Positions 45,919-52,488 of a DNA stretch of 64,000 nt are shown here, piece by piece. This DNA is from an uncultured Acidimicrobiaceae bacterium (GTDB lineage: Bacteria > Actinomycetota > Acidimicrobiia > Spongiisociales > SHLN01). The stretch is from contig CAMYMH010000027.1 in assembly GCA_947259275.1 (NCBI GenBank), positions 1-64,000 on the forward strand, given 5' to 3'. Positions within the stretch are counted from its first letter, which is position 1. Each line of letters starts with the position of its first letter. Both the position numbers and the translations under genes were made by a program. The notes beneath the pieces are model-generated. The model was not told the origin of the DNA, did no database searches, and saw nothing but the letters and a program-made list of their open reading frames with translations.

Positions 45919-46155
45919 ATGTTCGCGTCCTCGATTCTGCGGGTGGTTATCCGTCGTCCCTCACTGTGGCCCGAAGCCGTGCGTGCCCTCATCGCCTTCA
46001 CCCCCGGGGGTTGGTGGAAGCGGGCCCCGTTTGTCCCGGTGCCGCGGCGAGCTTATCTGCGGTGGCGCATGCAAACCGCCTACGGTTCCGCCGACGCCGC
46101 TCCGATGGCAGAGGACCTCATCCGCTTCCTCGAGTGGCGGAGGAACCAGCGATGA
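45919..46155 (+). CDS. Conserved small basic protein of unknown function
   Basis: The 78-residue Arg/Trp-rich protein begins MFASSILRVVIRRPSLWPEA and ends in AEDLIRFLEWRRNQR. Codons and composition look natural and the stop overlaps the next start (ATGA), so the two belong together. It is divergent from the MoxR gene by 68 bases. I do not recognise a named family. A TAGAGT hexamer lies ten bases upstream. Confidence 0.65.
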   Translation: MFASSILRVVIRRPSLWPEAVRALIAFTPGGWWKRAPFVPVPRRAYLRWRMQTAYGSADAAPMAEDLIRFLEWRRNQR

Positions 46156-46913
46156 ACCGTGCGGCCGATGACCTGACCGCGGCCTTACGCGATCTGCCGG
46201 GGGTGGCCGATGCCGAGCTGGCCGCCGACTCCGCCGAAGGGGTTCGCGTCCGTCTATCCGCCGATGCCGACCCCACCGATGTCGCCGCGGCCGTGCGCGA
46301 CGTGCTCGCCGAGCACGGGCTCAAGGGCAAGATGGCCCCGCCACAGGCCCGGATCGAGCCATCGGGCCCTCCGCCTCCACCGCCGTCGGCCACCATTCTC
46401 CCGGGACCGGGCCTGGTTCAGACCACACTCATACCCGGAGACCAGCTCGAGCAGCCAGTCGATGAGATGGAGACGTTCATGCGGTCTCCCCAGCCAGTTG
46501 CTCGTCCCGAGGAGCAATCCGAGCCCGAGCCCGAACCAACCCATCCGCCGGAACCGGCCGGTGAGCCCGCGGGTGGCCGCGGTCTTCTGTCACGAGTGCG
46601 GGTTCAGGAGGATCGCGACGGGGTCGCCGTGACGGTGGATACCGATGACGGTCGTACGGTCACCCGGCGAGGTCGTCCCAGCGACGCCGGCGTCCGGGAA
46701 GCGGTGGTGGCGGCCGTGGGTGAGCTGTCCGGCGACCAACCGCCTCCCGTCCTGCTCGCCGTCGAGGAGCACGAGCTGGGAGACCACCGCATGATCACCG
46801 TGCTGCTGCAACGACATGATGGGAGCTTCCATGTCGGCTCGGCCCTGGTCGGAGCGGAAAAGGCCTTTGCCCTCGCCCGCGCCGCCTGGGCGGCTATGAG
46901 CCAAGCGCGTTGA
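46152..46913 (+). CDS. Two-domain protein with proline/glutamate-rich linker, function unknown
   Basis: The 253-residue protein has a small N-terminal alpha/beta domain (GVADAELAADSAEGVRVRL, about 1-68), a long flexible Pro/Glu linker (PPPPPPSATIL to EPEPEPTHPPEP, about 75-140), and a C-terminal domain (about 145-253) with VAVTVDTDDGRTVTRRG and ALVGAEKAFALARAAWAAM. It follows the 78-residue gene with ATGA overlap. No family or active-site motif is recognised. Confidence 0.65.
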   Translation: MNRAADDLTAALRDLPGVADAELAADSAEGVRVRLSADADPTDVAAAVRDVLAEHGLKGKMAPPQARIEPSGPPPPPPSATILPGPGLVQTTLIPGDQLEQPVDEMETFMRSPQPVARPEEQSEPEPEPTHPPEPAGEPAGGRGLLSRVRVQEDRDGVAVTVDTDDGRTVTRRGRPSDAGVREAVVAAVGELSGDQPPPVLLAVEEHELGDHRMITVLLQRHDGSFHVGSALVGAEKAFALARAAWAAMSQAR

Positions 46914-46922
46914 TGATTTTCG

Positions 46923-47036
46923 TTTTCTTCGCCTCGTCATGTCACCTTTGGATCAAGGGCGAAGAAAATCGAGTGCTGCCGCCGAACCTGACCTGATCGA
47001 CGGCCGGCGCCGCCGGCGCCAGGCCCAGAGAAACCA
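46923..47036 (+). repeat. Structured repeat element, copy 1
   Basis: Hairpin TTTTCTTCGCC (46923-46933) pairs perfectly with GGCGAAGAAAA (46958-46968) across a 24-base loop. It is followed after six bases by the conserved core (46975-47036), which contains GCTGCCGCCGAACCTG, then ACGGCCGGCGCCGCCGGC, then GCCAGGCCCAGAGAAACC. Confidence 0.8.
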
Positions 47037-47049
47037 TGTTTGCCTTTCG

Positions 47050-47164
47050 ATTTCTCCGCCGCGTTCTCAGCCCCTTTGCGTCAATGGCGAAGAAATACGA
47101 GGGCTGCCGCCGAACCTGAGCTGGGGGACGGCCGGCGCCGCCGGCGCCAGGCCCAGAGAAACCA
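47050..47164 (+). repeat. Structured repeat element, copy 2
   Basis: Hairpin ATTTCTCCGCC (47050-47060) against GGCGAAGAAAT (47086-47096) has one mismatch and a 25-base loop. The core occupies 47103-47164. Confidence 0.8.
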
Positions 47165-47190
47165 TGCTTGCCTTTCGATTTCTCCGCCCC

Positions 47191-47246
47191 GCCGAACCTG
47201 AGCTGGGGGACGGCCGGCGCCGCCGGCGCCAGGCCGAGAGAAACCA
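47191..47246 (+). repeat. Structured repeat element, copy 3 (core only)
   Basis: The core follows directly after a lone left arm (ATTTCTCCGCC ending at about 47187); the right arm of the hairpin and its spacer are deleted. Confidence 0.75.
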
Positions 47247-47259
47247 TGCTTGCCTTTCG

Positions 47260-47374
47260 ATTTCTCCGCCGCGTTCTCAGCCCCTTTGCGTCAATGGCGG
47301 AGAATTACGAGGGCTGCCGCTGAACCTGAGCTGGGGGACGGCCGGCGCCGCCGGCGCCAGGCCCAGCGAAACCC
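47260..47374 (+). repeat. Structured repeat element, copy 4
   Basis: TTCTCCGCC pairs with GGCGGAGAA across a 25-base loop (arms at 47260-47270 and 47296-47306), and the core occupies 47313-47374. Compared with copy 1, one stem pair has changed from T-A to C-G. Confidence 0.8.
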
Positions 47375-47400
47375 CAATGACGCGCGACACTCCGGGGGTC

Positions 47401-47435
47401 TTGGGTCTTGGGTCTTGGGTCTTGGGTCTTGGGTC
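47401..47435 (+). repeat. Heptamer tandem repeat (TTGGGTC)5
   Basis: There are five perfect copies of TTGGGTC, with a degenerate copy before them (GGGGGTC). The array ends at the stop codon of the resolvase-like gene on the opposite strand. Confidence 0.95.
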
Positions 47436-47929
47436 TACGCGTCGCTGGCGGGAATCAGCTCGACGACCACCTCATCGCCGCCATCTTCGTCGTCTTCGGC
47501 TTCCTCTTCCGGCACCGCCGGATAGGCCCACTCGTGGTATTCCTCGAGCCGGGCGAGCACGTCGCGCATGAGCAGGCGTTCTTTGGTCGGGGTCATCAGG
47601 AGGGCATGGTCGGCCTCATTGATCGACATGACCGTGACTCCCCGGCGGCGCAGATCCCAAATGATGATCTCCTGGGTCATCAGGTCGGGGGAGAGGGCGG
47701 TTAGGCCGGGGACCACCACCCCGTCGGCTCCTTTTCCGGCGATGATGCCGAGCAGGGCCTGGTATCCCTCGCGTGCCAGGCCGTGGCCTTCCTGGCGAAC
47801 GTCCTGACACACGGAGACGAGGTTATGTCCGCTCTTGCGAACCCAGGCGCGTATCTCCTCGCCCTGTACAAAGGCAGGATCGGCGTCCTGGGGCGCAAAT
47901 AGTTCTCGAACGTATCCAACGACGCGCAT
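47435..47929 (-). CDS. Resolvase-like (serine recombinase N-terminal domain) protein, probably not catalytic
   Basis: The 164-residue protein has the resolvase fold pattern: VVGYVRE at residues 2-8, QGEEIRAWVRKSGHNLV near 23-39, ADGVVVPGLTALSPD, and a strand/helix with GVTVMSINE. The usual catalytic serine after GYxR (GYARVS) is missing; here the sequence is GYVRELFAPQDAD. There is no DNA-binding C-terminal domain, only an acidic tail (EEEAEDDEDGGDE). It may bind DNA or a partner without cutting. It lies next to an HNH nuclease gene and a repeat cluster. Confidence 0.75.
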   Translation of the reverse strand: MRVVGYVRELFAPQDADPAFVQGEEIRAWVRKSGHNLVSVCQDVRQEGHGLAREGYQALLGIIAGKGADGVVVPGLTALSPDLMTQEIIIWDLRRRGVTVMSINEADHALLMTPTKERLLMRDVLARLEEYHEWAYPAVPEEEAEDDEDGGDEVVVELIPASDA

Positions 47930-48027
47930 CAATCCTCGTAGTGCCAGCGCCACGTAGCGTATCAGAGCAATGACCCTGAGTGGTCTATTGATCGAAGCTG
48001 GGTGGGCGGTGGGCGGTAGGCGGTGCT

Positions 48028-48525
48028 CTAGAACGCCCCCGCCAGATACGGGTGCCAGCTCGGGTGGGGAGGGGCTCCCAGGTTCACCAGGACCCAGCCG
48101 TGGCGGCGGGGAGCGGTGGGCTCGGAGCGAAGTGGCATTCCCGCCTCAACCGGAGTCCGATCGCCCTTCCTCAGGTTGCATCTCCGGCAGGCGGCGACCA
48201 CGTTCTCCCAGGCATGGGGGCCGCCTCGCGACCGGGGGAGGACATGATCGATGTTCTCGGCGCCGGTTCCGCAGTACTGGCATGAGTGGTCGTCACGGGC
48301 GAATACGGCTCGTCGGTTGAGTGCCACCCGCCGGGCATAGGGAACCTTGACGTAGTTCTTGAGGCGAATGACCGACGGGAGCTGGAAGCTCGAACGCTCC
48401 GACCGCCACACCGTTCCGCTCTCCTCGAGCACCACCGCCTTCTGCCGCAGCACCAGGACGATGGCCCGCCGCGCAGACACGATCGACAAAGGCTCGTACG
48501 TCGCGTTCAGGATCAATGCCCGCAT
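48028..48525 (-). CDS. HNH endonuclease
   Basis: The 165-residue protein has an N-terminal beta-rich part (ALILNATYEPLSIVSARRA) and an HNH core from about residue 83. CQYCG and CRRCN hold a zinc ion around the catalytic ENIDHVLPRSRGG, followed by AWENVVAACRRCNLRKGDRTP. This is the widespread stand-alone HNH type in actinobacteria. A TAATCT hexamer lies six bases before the ATG. Its target is unknown. Confidence 0.88.
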   Translation of the reverse strand: MRALILNATYEPLSIVSARRAIVLVLRQKAVVLEESGTVWRSERSSFQLPSVIRLKNYVKVPYARRVALNRRAVFARDDHSCQYCGTGAENIDHVLPRSRGGPHAWENVVAACRRCNLRKGDRTPVEAGMPLRSEPTAPRRHGWVLVNLGAPPHPSWHPYLAGAF

Positions 48526-48531
48526 GGAGCG

Positions 48532-48537
48532 AGATTA
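48532..48537 (-). promoter_or_regulatory. -10 hexamer TAATCT for a leaderless HNH transcript
   Basis: TAATCT lies 6 bases before the HNH ATG at 48525, without a Shine-Dalgarno sequence. Confidence 0.45.
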
Positions 48538-48544
48538 GTGGCCG

Positions 48545-48607
48545 GGAACGCCTTCGGGGTTCCGGGAACGCCTTCGGCGTTCCTAAGGAGTTTGCTTCGC
48601 AAACTCC
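48545..48607 (-). terminator. Three GAA-triloop hairpins downstream of the universal stress gene
   Basis: On the minus strand, stems of 8-9 bp with GAA loops follow the usp stop: GGAGTTTGC/GCAAACTCC (48607-48587), GGAACGCC/GGCGTTCC (48583-48565) and a third with one mismatch (48563-48545). None has a T-run. The stem sequences match those of the dinB-upstream repeat and the 1.5-kb site. Confidence 0.6.
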
Positions 48608-48628
48608 AGGGGGTTCGAGGGCATCGGA

Positions 48629-49141
48629 TCAGATCCGGATCAGTAGGACCGAGCAGGGGGCGTGGCGAGCTACTTTGGAGCCGGTCGAACCGAGCATGCC
48701 TTCGAACAGGCCGCGTCCGGTTGTTCCCATGACGACCAGGTCTGCCTGCTTGGCTCGTAGGTAGTCGAGGATGAGTTTGGCTCCGTTCTCGCCTTCTAGG
48801 ATTTCAACCTCGACTTCAATGCCGGCGGCCTTGAGGGCGGCCACCATAGGGCCGGTTCGCTCCTCCAACTGATTCTTGAGGTAGAGGTCGATGATTGTGT
48901 CGTCGCCGGGGAAGTCGAAGTCGACGCTCGGCTGCGCGGGACTGATGCCGACGTATTCGGCATCGCTGTCGACCACCGGCCCTTTCTGCTCGCCATAGAC
49001 CGAGCGGAGATCTGCCAGCAGGCGCCGCGGGATCTCCACCGCGGTCAGGACGGTCACGGCGCTTCCGTCGGCGTGCGGCGACACAAAACCCGCAGTCATG
49101 TCTGGATCGAGTGATCCGTCGGTGGCGACAACGATATGCAA
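48629..49141 (-). CDS. Universal stress protein (UspA family)
   Basis: The 170-residue protein starts with HIVVATDGSLD and ends with the ATP-binding motif MGTTGRGLFEGMLGSTGSKV, followed by APCSVLLIRI. These are the key features of ATP-binding Usp proteins. The start is TTG, with AAAGGGGA five bases upstream and no competing ATG. It likely responds to stress or growth arrest. Confidence 0.9.
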   Translation of the reverse strand: MHIVVATDGSLDPDMTAGFVSPHADGSAVTVLTAVEIPRRLLADLRSVYGEQKGPVVDSDAEYVGISPAQPSVDFDFPGDDTIIDLYLKNQLEERTGPMVAALKAAGIEVEVEILEGENGAKLILDYLRAKQADLVVMGTTGRGLFEGMLGSTGSKVARHAPCSVLLIRI

Positions 49142-49162
49142 GGCAATCCCCTTTCGGCCGGT

Positions 49163-49897
49163 TCAGCCTACTGTCTGTCCATTGCCCTCTGCCACCGTCC
49201 AGGGGTCTGCTCCGATGAAATCCCGTGCGTCGAACTTCTCACCCGACTCCGCCGTGGGATGAGCGCGCGCCAGGCGAAGGAAGATGGGCATGATGTCTGA
49301 GGGAGCCGGGAGGGTGGCCGGGTCTTCGTCCGGCATCGCTTCGGCCCGCATCGGGGTTGCGGTGCCGCCCGGGTTCACCGAGTACACCGGCCCCTCCCAC
49401 TCGTCGGCCAGGACCTCGAGCCACCCTTCGAGAGCGGATTTCGAGACCGCATACATGCCCCATTCGCCGCGGCCCCTGCGGCCGACCGAGCTCGAGACGC
49501 CGATGATGGTGGCCGTCGGTGACAGCAAGGGGGTCAATAGCTGGTGAAGCAGATGAACGGCCGTCACGTTGATGTGGAAGACCTCATGCCAGGCCGCCTC
49601 CGGATAGTCGGCGAGCGGAACCTTTGGACCGAGTGCTCCTGCCGCGTGCACTACCACATCGATGGGCGAGATCCGCATGGCTTCGGTGGCGACGATCTCC
49701 CGGCCGGTGCGGCTGCCGATGTCGGCCGGCACCGTGATCACCCGCTCGAGATCGAGACCTTGGATGGTCTCCAGTAGGCCAGATTCCCGTCTGGCCGTGG
49801 TCAAGACCCGCGCGCCCTGGGCCGCGTATTGGCGAACCAGCTCGCGCCCGATGCCGGACGAACCACCGGTGACGAGGATCGATCGATCAGAAAGCAT
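49163..49897 (-). CDS. Short-chain dehydrogenase/reductase
   Basis: The 244-residue SDR protein has TGGSSGIGRELVRQYAA (about 10-26), the active serine in GVSSSVGRRG, and YAVSK near 150-154, followed by YSVNPGGTATPMR. It is close to the classical SDRs that use NAD(P)H on unknown alcohols or ketones. A TATGCT hexamer six bases upstream supports the chosen ATG; the longer open frame runs into the methyltransferase gene. Confidence 0.87.
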   Translation of the reverse strand: MLSDRSILVTGGSSGIGRELVRQYAAQGARVLTTARRESGLLETIQGLDLERVITVPADIGSRTGREIVATEAMRISPIDVVVHAAGALGPKVPLADYPEAAWHEVFHINVTAVHLLHQLLTPLLSPTATIIGVSSSVGRRGRGEWGMYAVSKSALEGWLEVLADEWEGPVYSVNPGGTATPMRAEAMPDEDPATLPAPSDIMPIFLRLARAHPTAESGEKFDARDFIGADPWTVAEGNGQTVG

Positions 49898-49903
49898 CCG
49901 GGG

Positions 49904-49909
49904 AGCATA
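49904..49909 (-). promoter_or_regulatory. -10 hexamer TATGCT for a leaderless SDR transcript
   Basis: TATGCT lies 6 bases before the ATG at 49897, without a Shine-Dalgarno sequence. Confidence 0.45.
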
Positions 49910-49928
49910 CGCTCGACCGGCGGCCAGG

Positions 49929-50678
49929 TCAGCTTTGCGACCGGGCGAGTATGAAGAGGCGATTGAAGGGAAACACCGTTTCGCCTCGACTGTTCGGTGG
50001 ATAAGCAGCGGTGATTCGCCGAGCGCACTCCTCCAGATAGGCCGCATGGTGCCTCTCAGGGAGGCGATCGAGAAAGCGCTTCACTCCGGTGGCCGAGACC
50101 CATCGGAAGACCGGGTTCTCGCCGCGCAGGACGTGATAGTAGGTCGTAACCCACACCTCGGTTCGCCCGGCACGCTCGGTCAAGATCTCGTTGTAGTCGT
50201 TGGGTGCCAGCGTCGGAGGTGATGCGATCTCGATGTCGTATTCGGTTCCCACGTCGCGCAGGGTCCGATGCGATGGCTGGTCCCAAGAAAGCGGCATCTG
50301 CACCGCCAGCACGCCGTCGGGAGCGAGCGTCTCCACCAGGCGCGGGAACAGCGCCGGGTGATCGGGAATCCAATGCAGGCTGGAGTTGGCGTAGATCAAT
50401 CTGACCGGAGTCGCCGGGCTCCAGCTCTCGATGTCCGCCAGCTCGTAGGTGACGCCGGTCCGAGGAGCCACCGCGATCATCTCCGGCGAGCGATCGATGC
50501 CGATCACCGATGCGTCCGGCCAGCGGATGGCCAGCTCGGCGGTGAGCCGGCCGGTTCCGCACCCGAGGTCGACGATAAGCCCCGATCCCGAAATCTCGAT
50601 CCGGGCCATGAGATCGTGGGCGGGCTGGATGCGCTCGCCGAAGAACTCCTCGTAGCGGTCGGGGTCCCATTTCGTCAT
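49929..50678 (-). CDS. Class I SAM methyltransferase, trans-aconitate methyltransferase-like
   Basis: The 249-residue enzyme starts WDPDRYEEFFGERIQPAHDL, like Tam. It has the SAM motif IVDLGCGTGRLTAEL (about 33-47), GIDRSPEMI, and LIYANSSLHWIPDHPALFPRLV as in trans-aconitate 2-methyltransferase. The C-terminus contains FRWVSATGVKRFLDRL. The substrate could be trans-aconitate, but distant family members act on other acids. Confidence 0.85.
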   Translation of the reverse strand: MTKWDPDRYEEFFGERIQPAHDLMARIEISGSGLIVDLGCGTGRLTAELAIRWPDASVIGIDRSPEMIAVAPRTGVTYELADIESWSPATPVRLIYANSSLHWIPDHPALFPRLVETLAPDGVLAVQMPLSWDQPSHRTLRDVGTEYDIEIASPPTLAPNDYNEILTERAGRTEVWVTTYYHVLRGENPVFRWVSATGVKRFLDRLPERHHAAYLEECARRITAAYPPNSRGETVFPFNRLFILARSQS

Positions 50679-50732
50679 CGCAGTATCCAACCTCATTAGT
50701 AGGAGGATCTCCAACTCGGACGTCGAAGGCAA

Positions 50733-50738
50733 TACAGT
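50733..50738 (+). promoter_or_regulatory. -10 hexamer TACAGT for a leaderless transcript at 50747
   Basis: TACAGT lies 8 bases before the ATG at 50747, without a Shine-Dalgarno sequence. Confidence 0.35.
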
Positions 50739-50746
50739 GGTCGGCT

Positions 50747-51175
50747 ATGGAAGCTGTCGTGACCGTTGCCGTCGACGTGCCGCTGCTCGGCGATGACCGC
50801 CGCAAGAACTGGGCCAAGGTGGTCGACTACGTCGATACCGACAAGTCGACCGGGTGGGCCTATCACGGCGAGTTCGTGGCCACCGGTGGCATTCAGGACA
50901 TCGGGGCTCCCTGCGTCTTGCTGGTGTACGGCGAGCGGGGCTCGAAGGCCAACCCGCAGCTGGAGGCCCGCGCCTACGTCGTCAACACCGACGGCACCCT
51001 CAGCCTGCACGCCACCGCCACCGGACGAGCATGGGCTCGAACCCTGCGCGACCCGGTGGTCGAGCTGCTAGAGAGCGACGCGCCTCTCTCGGTCCCGTCT
51101 CGGGAGTGGGGTCCCGAGCTCATGCAGTACTCCGATGACGCCTTGCGCACCGAGTTGAAGCGGCGCGGGACGTAG
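50747..51175 (+). CDS. Hypothetical cytosolic protein
   Basis: The 142-residue protein has a beta-rich N-terminal half (VVDYVDTDKSTGWAYHGEF, CVLLVYGERGSKANPQLE, LEARAYVVNTDGTLSLHA) and a short C-terminal tail. There is no signal peptide or membrane helix. I recognise no family. It stands alone, divergent from the methyltransferase gene. Composition and codon use look natural. Confidence 0.65.
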   Translation: MEAVVTVAVDVPLLGDDRRKNWAKVVDYVDTDKSTGWAYHGEFVATGGIQDIGAPCVLLVYGERGSKANPQLEARAYVVNTDGTLSLHATATGRAWARTLRDPVVELLESDAPLSVPSREWGPELMQYSDDALRTELKRRGT

Positions 51176-51221
51176 CCCACCGCCCACCGCCGACCGCCGA
51201 CCGACCACCGATCGTTCCCGG

Positions 51222-51644
51222 TCAGGAACAGAAACTCTTCTGCCAGTCAAAGACGAGGAACGGATTGCCTCGACCGGACCAGCACTTCCAGCGATCACCG
51301 GCCCACTCGATTGCCCACCCCTCGCGACTTCGAAGGAACACCACGCGGGTCTGTTCGGCTCGCGCTGAATCGTCGCGTAGGTCGTGATCGGTGATCGTCG
51401 CAACGCAGCTGTCCCTGTCGCAGCTGAGGTGGACCTCATCGGGTTGTATTCCGTCGACGTTGGGGTTCCCGGCGAGCCGCATCGCCTCGGTGAGGAGTTC
51501 CCCCCTGGTTAACAGTTCTTCCGGGACCGTCCCTCGTTCGTGGAACTCCCGGCGAAACGTCGTTGTGACATCGAACACGATTGCGACGATCAGGATCAGG
51601 AAGAGTGAGAGAACGACTCGACGAACCGCGATCTTCTCCCGCAC
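51222..51644 (-). CDS. Membrane-anchored hypothetical protein
   Basis: The 140-residue protein has an N-terminal signal anchor (VVLSLFLILIVAIVFDV, about residues 9-26) and an extracytoplasmic domain. Two cysteine pairs (LSCDRDSCVA and WKCWS with a final FCS) may form disulfides. AAGGAGG lies five bases before the GTG start, clearly better than starts further upstream, which run into the repeat element. No family is recognised. Confidence 0.65.
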   Translation of the reverse strand: MREKIAVRRVVLSLFLILIVAIVFDVTTTFRREFHERGTVPEELLTRGELLTEAMRLAGNPNVDGIQPDEVHLSCDRDSCVATITDHDLRDDSARAEQTRVVFLRSREGWAIEWAGDRWKCWSGRGNPFLVFDWQKSFCS

Positions 51645-51702
51645 CGCTGCCTCCTTGCTGCGTAATTGTGACGCCACGGCCCCTTGGTCGGTTCCTGTGT
51701 TG

Positions 51703-51818
51703 TGGTTTCTCTGGGCCTGGCGCCGGCGGAGCCGGCCGTCCCACATGGCAGGTTCGGCGGCAGCAGACCTTTTCTCGGCCGTCGATTCGACGGTGCCATG
51801 ACGCGGCCGAGAAAAGGT
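51703..51818 (-). repeat. Structured repeat element, copy 5 (reverse orientation)
   Basis: On the minus strand, hairpin ACCTTTTCTCGGCC (51818-51805) pairs perfectly over 14 bp with GGCCGAGAAAAGGT (51780-51767) across a 24-base loop. Then after two bases comes the conserved core (51764-51703). The order, loop length and core match copies 1, 2 and 4 near 47 kb. Confidence 0.8.
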
Positions 51819-51830
51819 GGAGGGGAATAG

Positions 51831-51859
51831 TTGACAAGTGGGAGAAAAGGGACCATAGT
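51831..51859 (+). promoter_or_regulatory. Promoter of the dcw operon, TTGACA-N17-CATAGT
   Basis: A perfect -35 TTGACA (51831-51836) is followed after 17 bases by CATAGT (51854-51859). The layout matches the ilvB promoter. The MraZ operator overlaps the spacer and -10. Confidence 0.75.
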
Positions 51860-51871
51860 GGCGCGAAGTGG
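51837..51871 (+). promoter_or_regulatory. MraZ operator: four direct repeats at 10-bp spacing
   Basis: AGTGG (51837), AAGGG (51847), AGTGG (51857) and AGTGG (51867) recur every ten bases, the geometry of MraZ-binding sites (TGGGN5-type repeats). The position on the promoter implies autorepression of mraZ and the dcw genes. Confidence 0.8.
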
Positions 51872-51927
51872 AGGACCAAGCCACGAGCCTCTGAGGCTCA
51901 CCGAGGACGGGCAGACAGGATGGAATC

Positions 51928-52359
51928 GTGTTTCTGGGAGAGCACCAACACACCATCGACCCGAAGGGTCGCGTCGTGCTCCCTAGCCGTTTTCGCGACG
52001 ATCTCGCCAAGGGGTGCTACATCACCAAGGGCCAGGATCGCTGCCTCTTTGTCTTCACTCCCAAACAATGGGAACAAGAAGTCGAGCGAATTCGCTCACT
52101 TCCCCGCACGGATCGCCGGCTTCGCAACTATTCTCGGGTCTTCTTCGCTGGAGCCAGCGACCAGAAACTGGATAAGCAGGGAAGGATTCAGATTCCTGCC
52201 AGCCTGCGCGAATACGCCGGCCTCGAAAAAGAGGTCTGCGTGGTTGGCGTGGGTGAGCGGGTCGAGATTTGGAACGCCGGCACGTGGCAGGATGTCACCA
52301 CCAACGCCGACGCCGAGTACAGCGACATCGAAGAAGCCCTCAGCGAGCAGGGCATTTGA
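51928..52359 (+). CDS. mraZ: Transcriptional regulator MraZ
   Basis: The 143-residue protein has two AbrB/SpoVT-like swapped-hairpin repeats with the paired DxxGR motifs: IDPKGRVVLPSRFRD (about 10-24) and LDKQGRIQIPASLREYA (about 82-98). It forms ring-shaped oligomers that bind the repeats upstream. The GTG start has AGGATGG upstream. It is the first gene of the division and cell wall cluster and ends 22 bases before the anomalous rsmH 5' end. Confidence 0.93.
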   Translation: MFLGEHQHTIDPKGRVVLPSRFRDDLAKGCYITKGQDRCLFVFTPKQWEQEVERIRSLPRTDRRLRNYSRVFFAGASDQKLDKQGRIQIPASLREYAGLEKEVCVVGVGERVEIWNAGTWQDVTTNADAEYSDIEEALSEQGI

Positions 52360-52400
52360 AGCTCAGGAGGACCAAGCAACTGAAAACGTAGGGCAGGGTT

Positions 52401-52488
52401 CATTGCCAGCCCCCCGGATGCCATATGGAAGGCCCCTTACTCCGCCCGCTTCCATTTTGGCGCCAGCGCTCCGGGGGGCTGGCAATGC
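52401..52488. repeat. 18-bp perfect inverted repeat around the expected rsmH start
   Basis: CATTGCCAGCCCCCCGGA (52401-52418) and its exact reverse complement (52470-52487) enclose 51 bases. The right arm ends just where RsmH similarity begins. See the rsmH entry. Confidence 0.9.

Larger units (their letters stand above)
46914..47434 (+). other. 521-base intergenic region filled with repeats
   Basis: There is no credible gene here. The space holds four copies of a structured repeat element on the plus strand and then the heptamer tandem array. Long open frames in all plus frames pass through the repeats only because these lack stops. Confidence 0.85.

Noticed and set aside
46939-47571. A 210-codon frame through the repeat cluster
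   Set aside because: It consists of translated repeat cores (GRRRRRQ-type stretches) and runs antisense into the resolvase-like gene.
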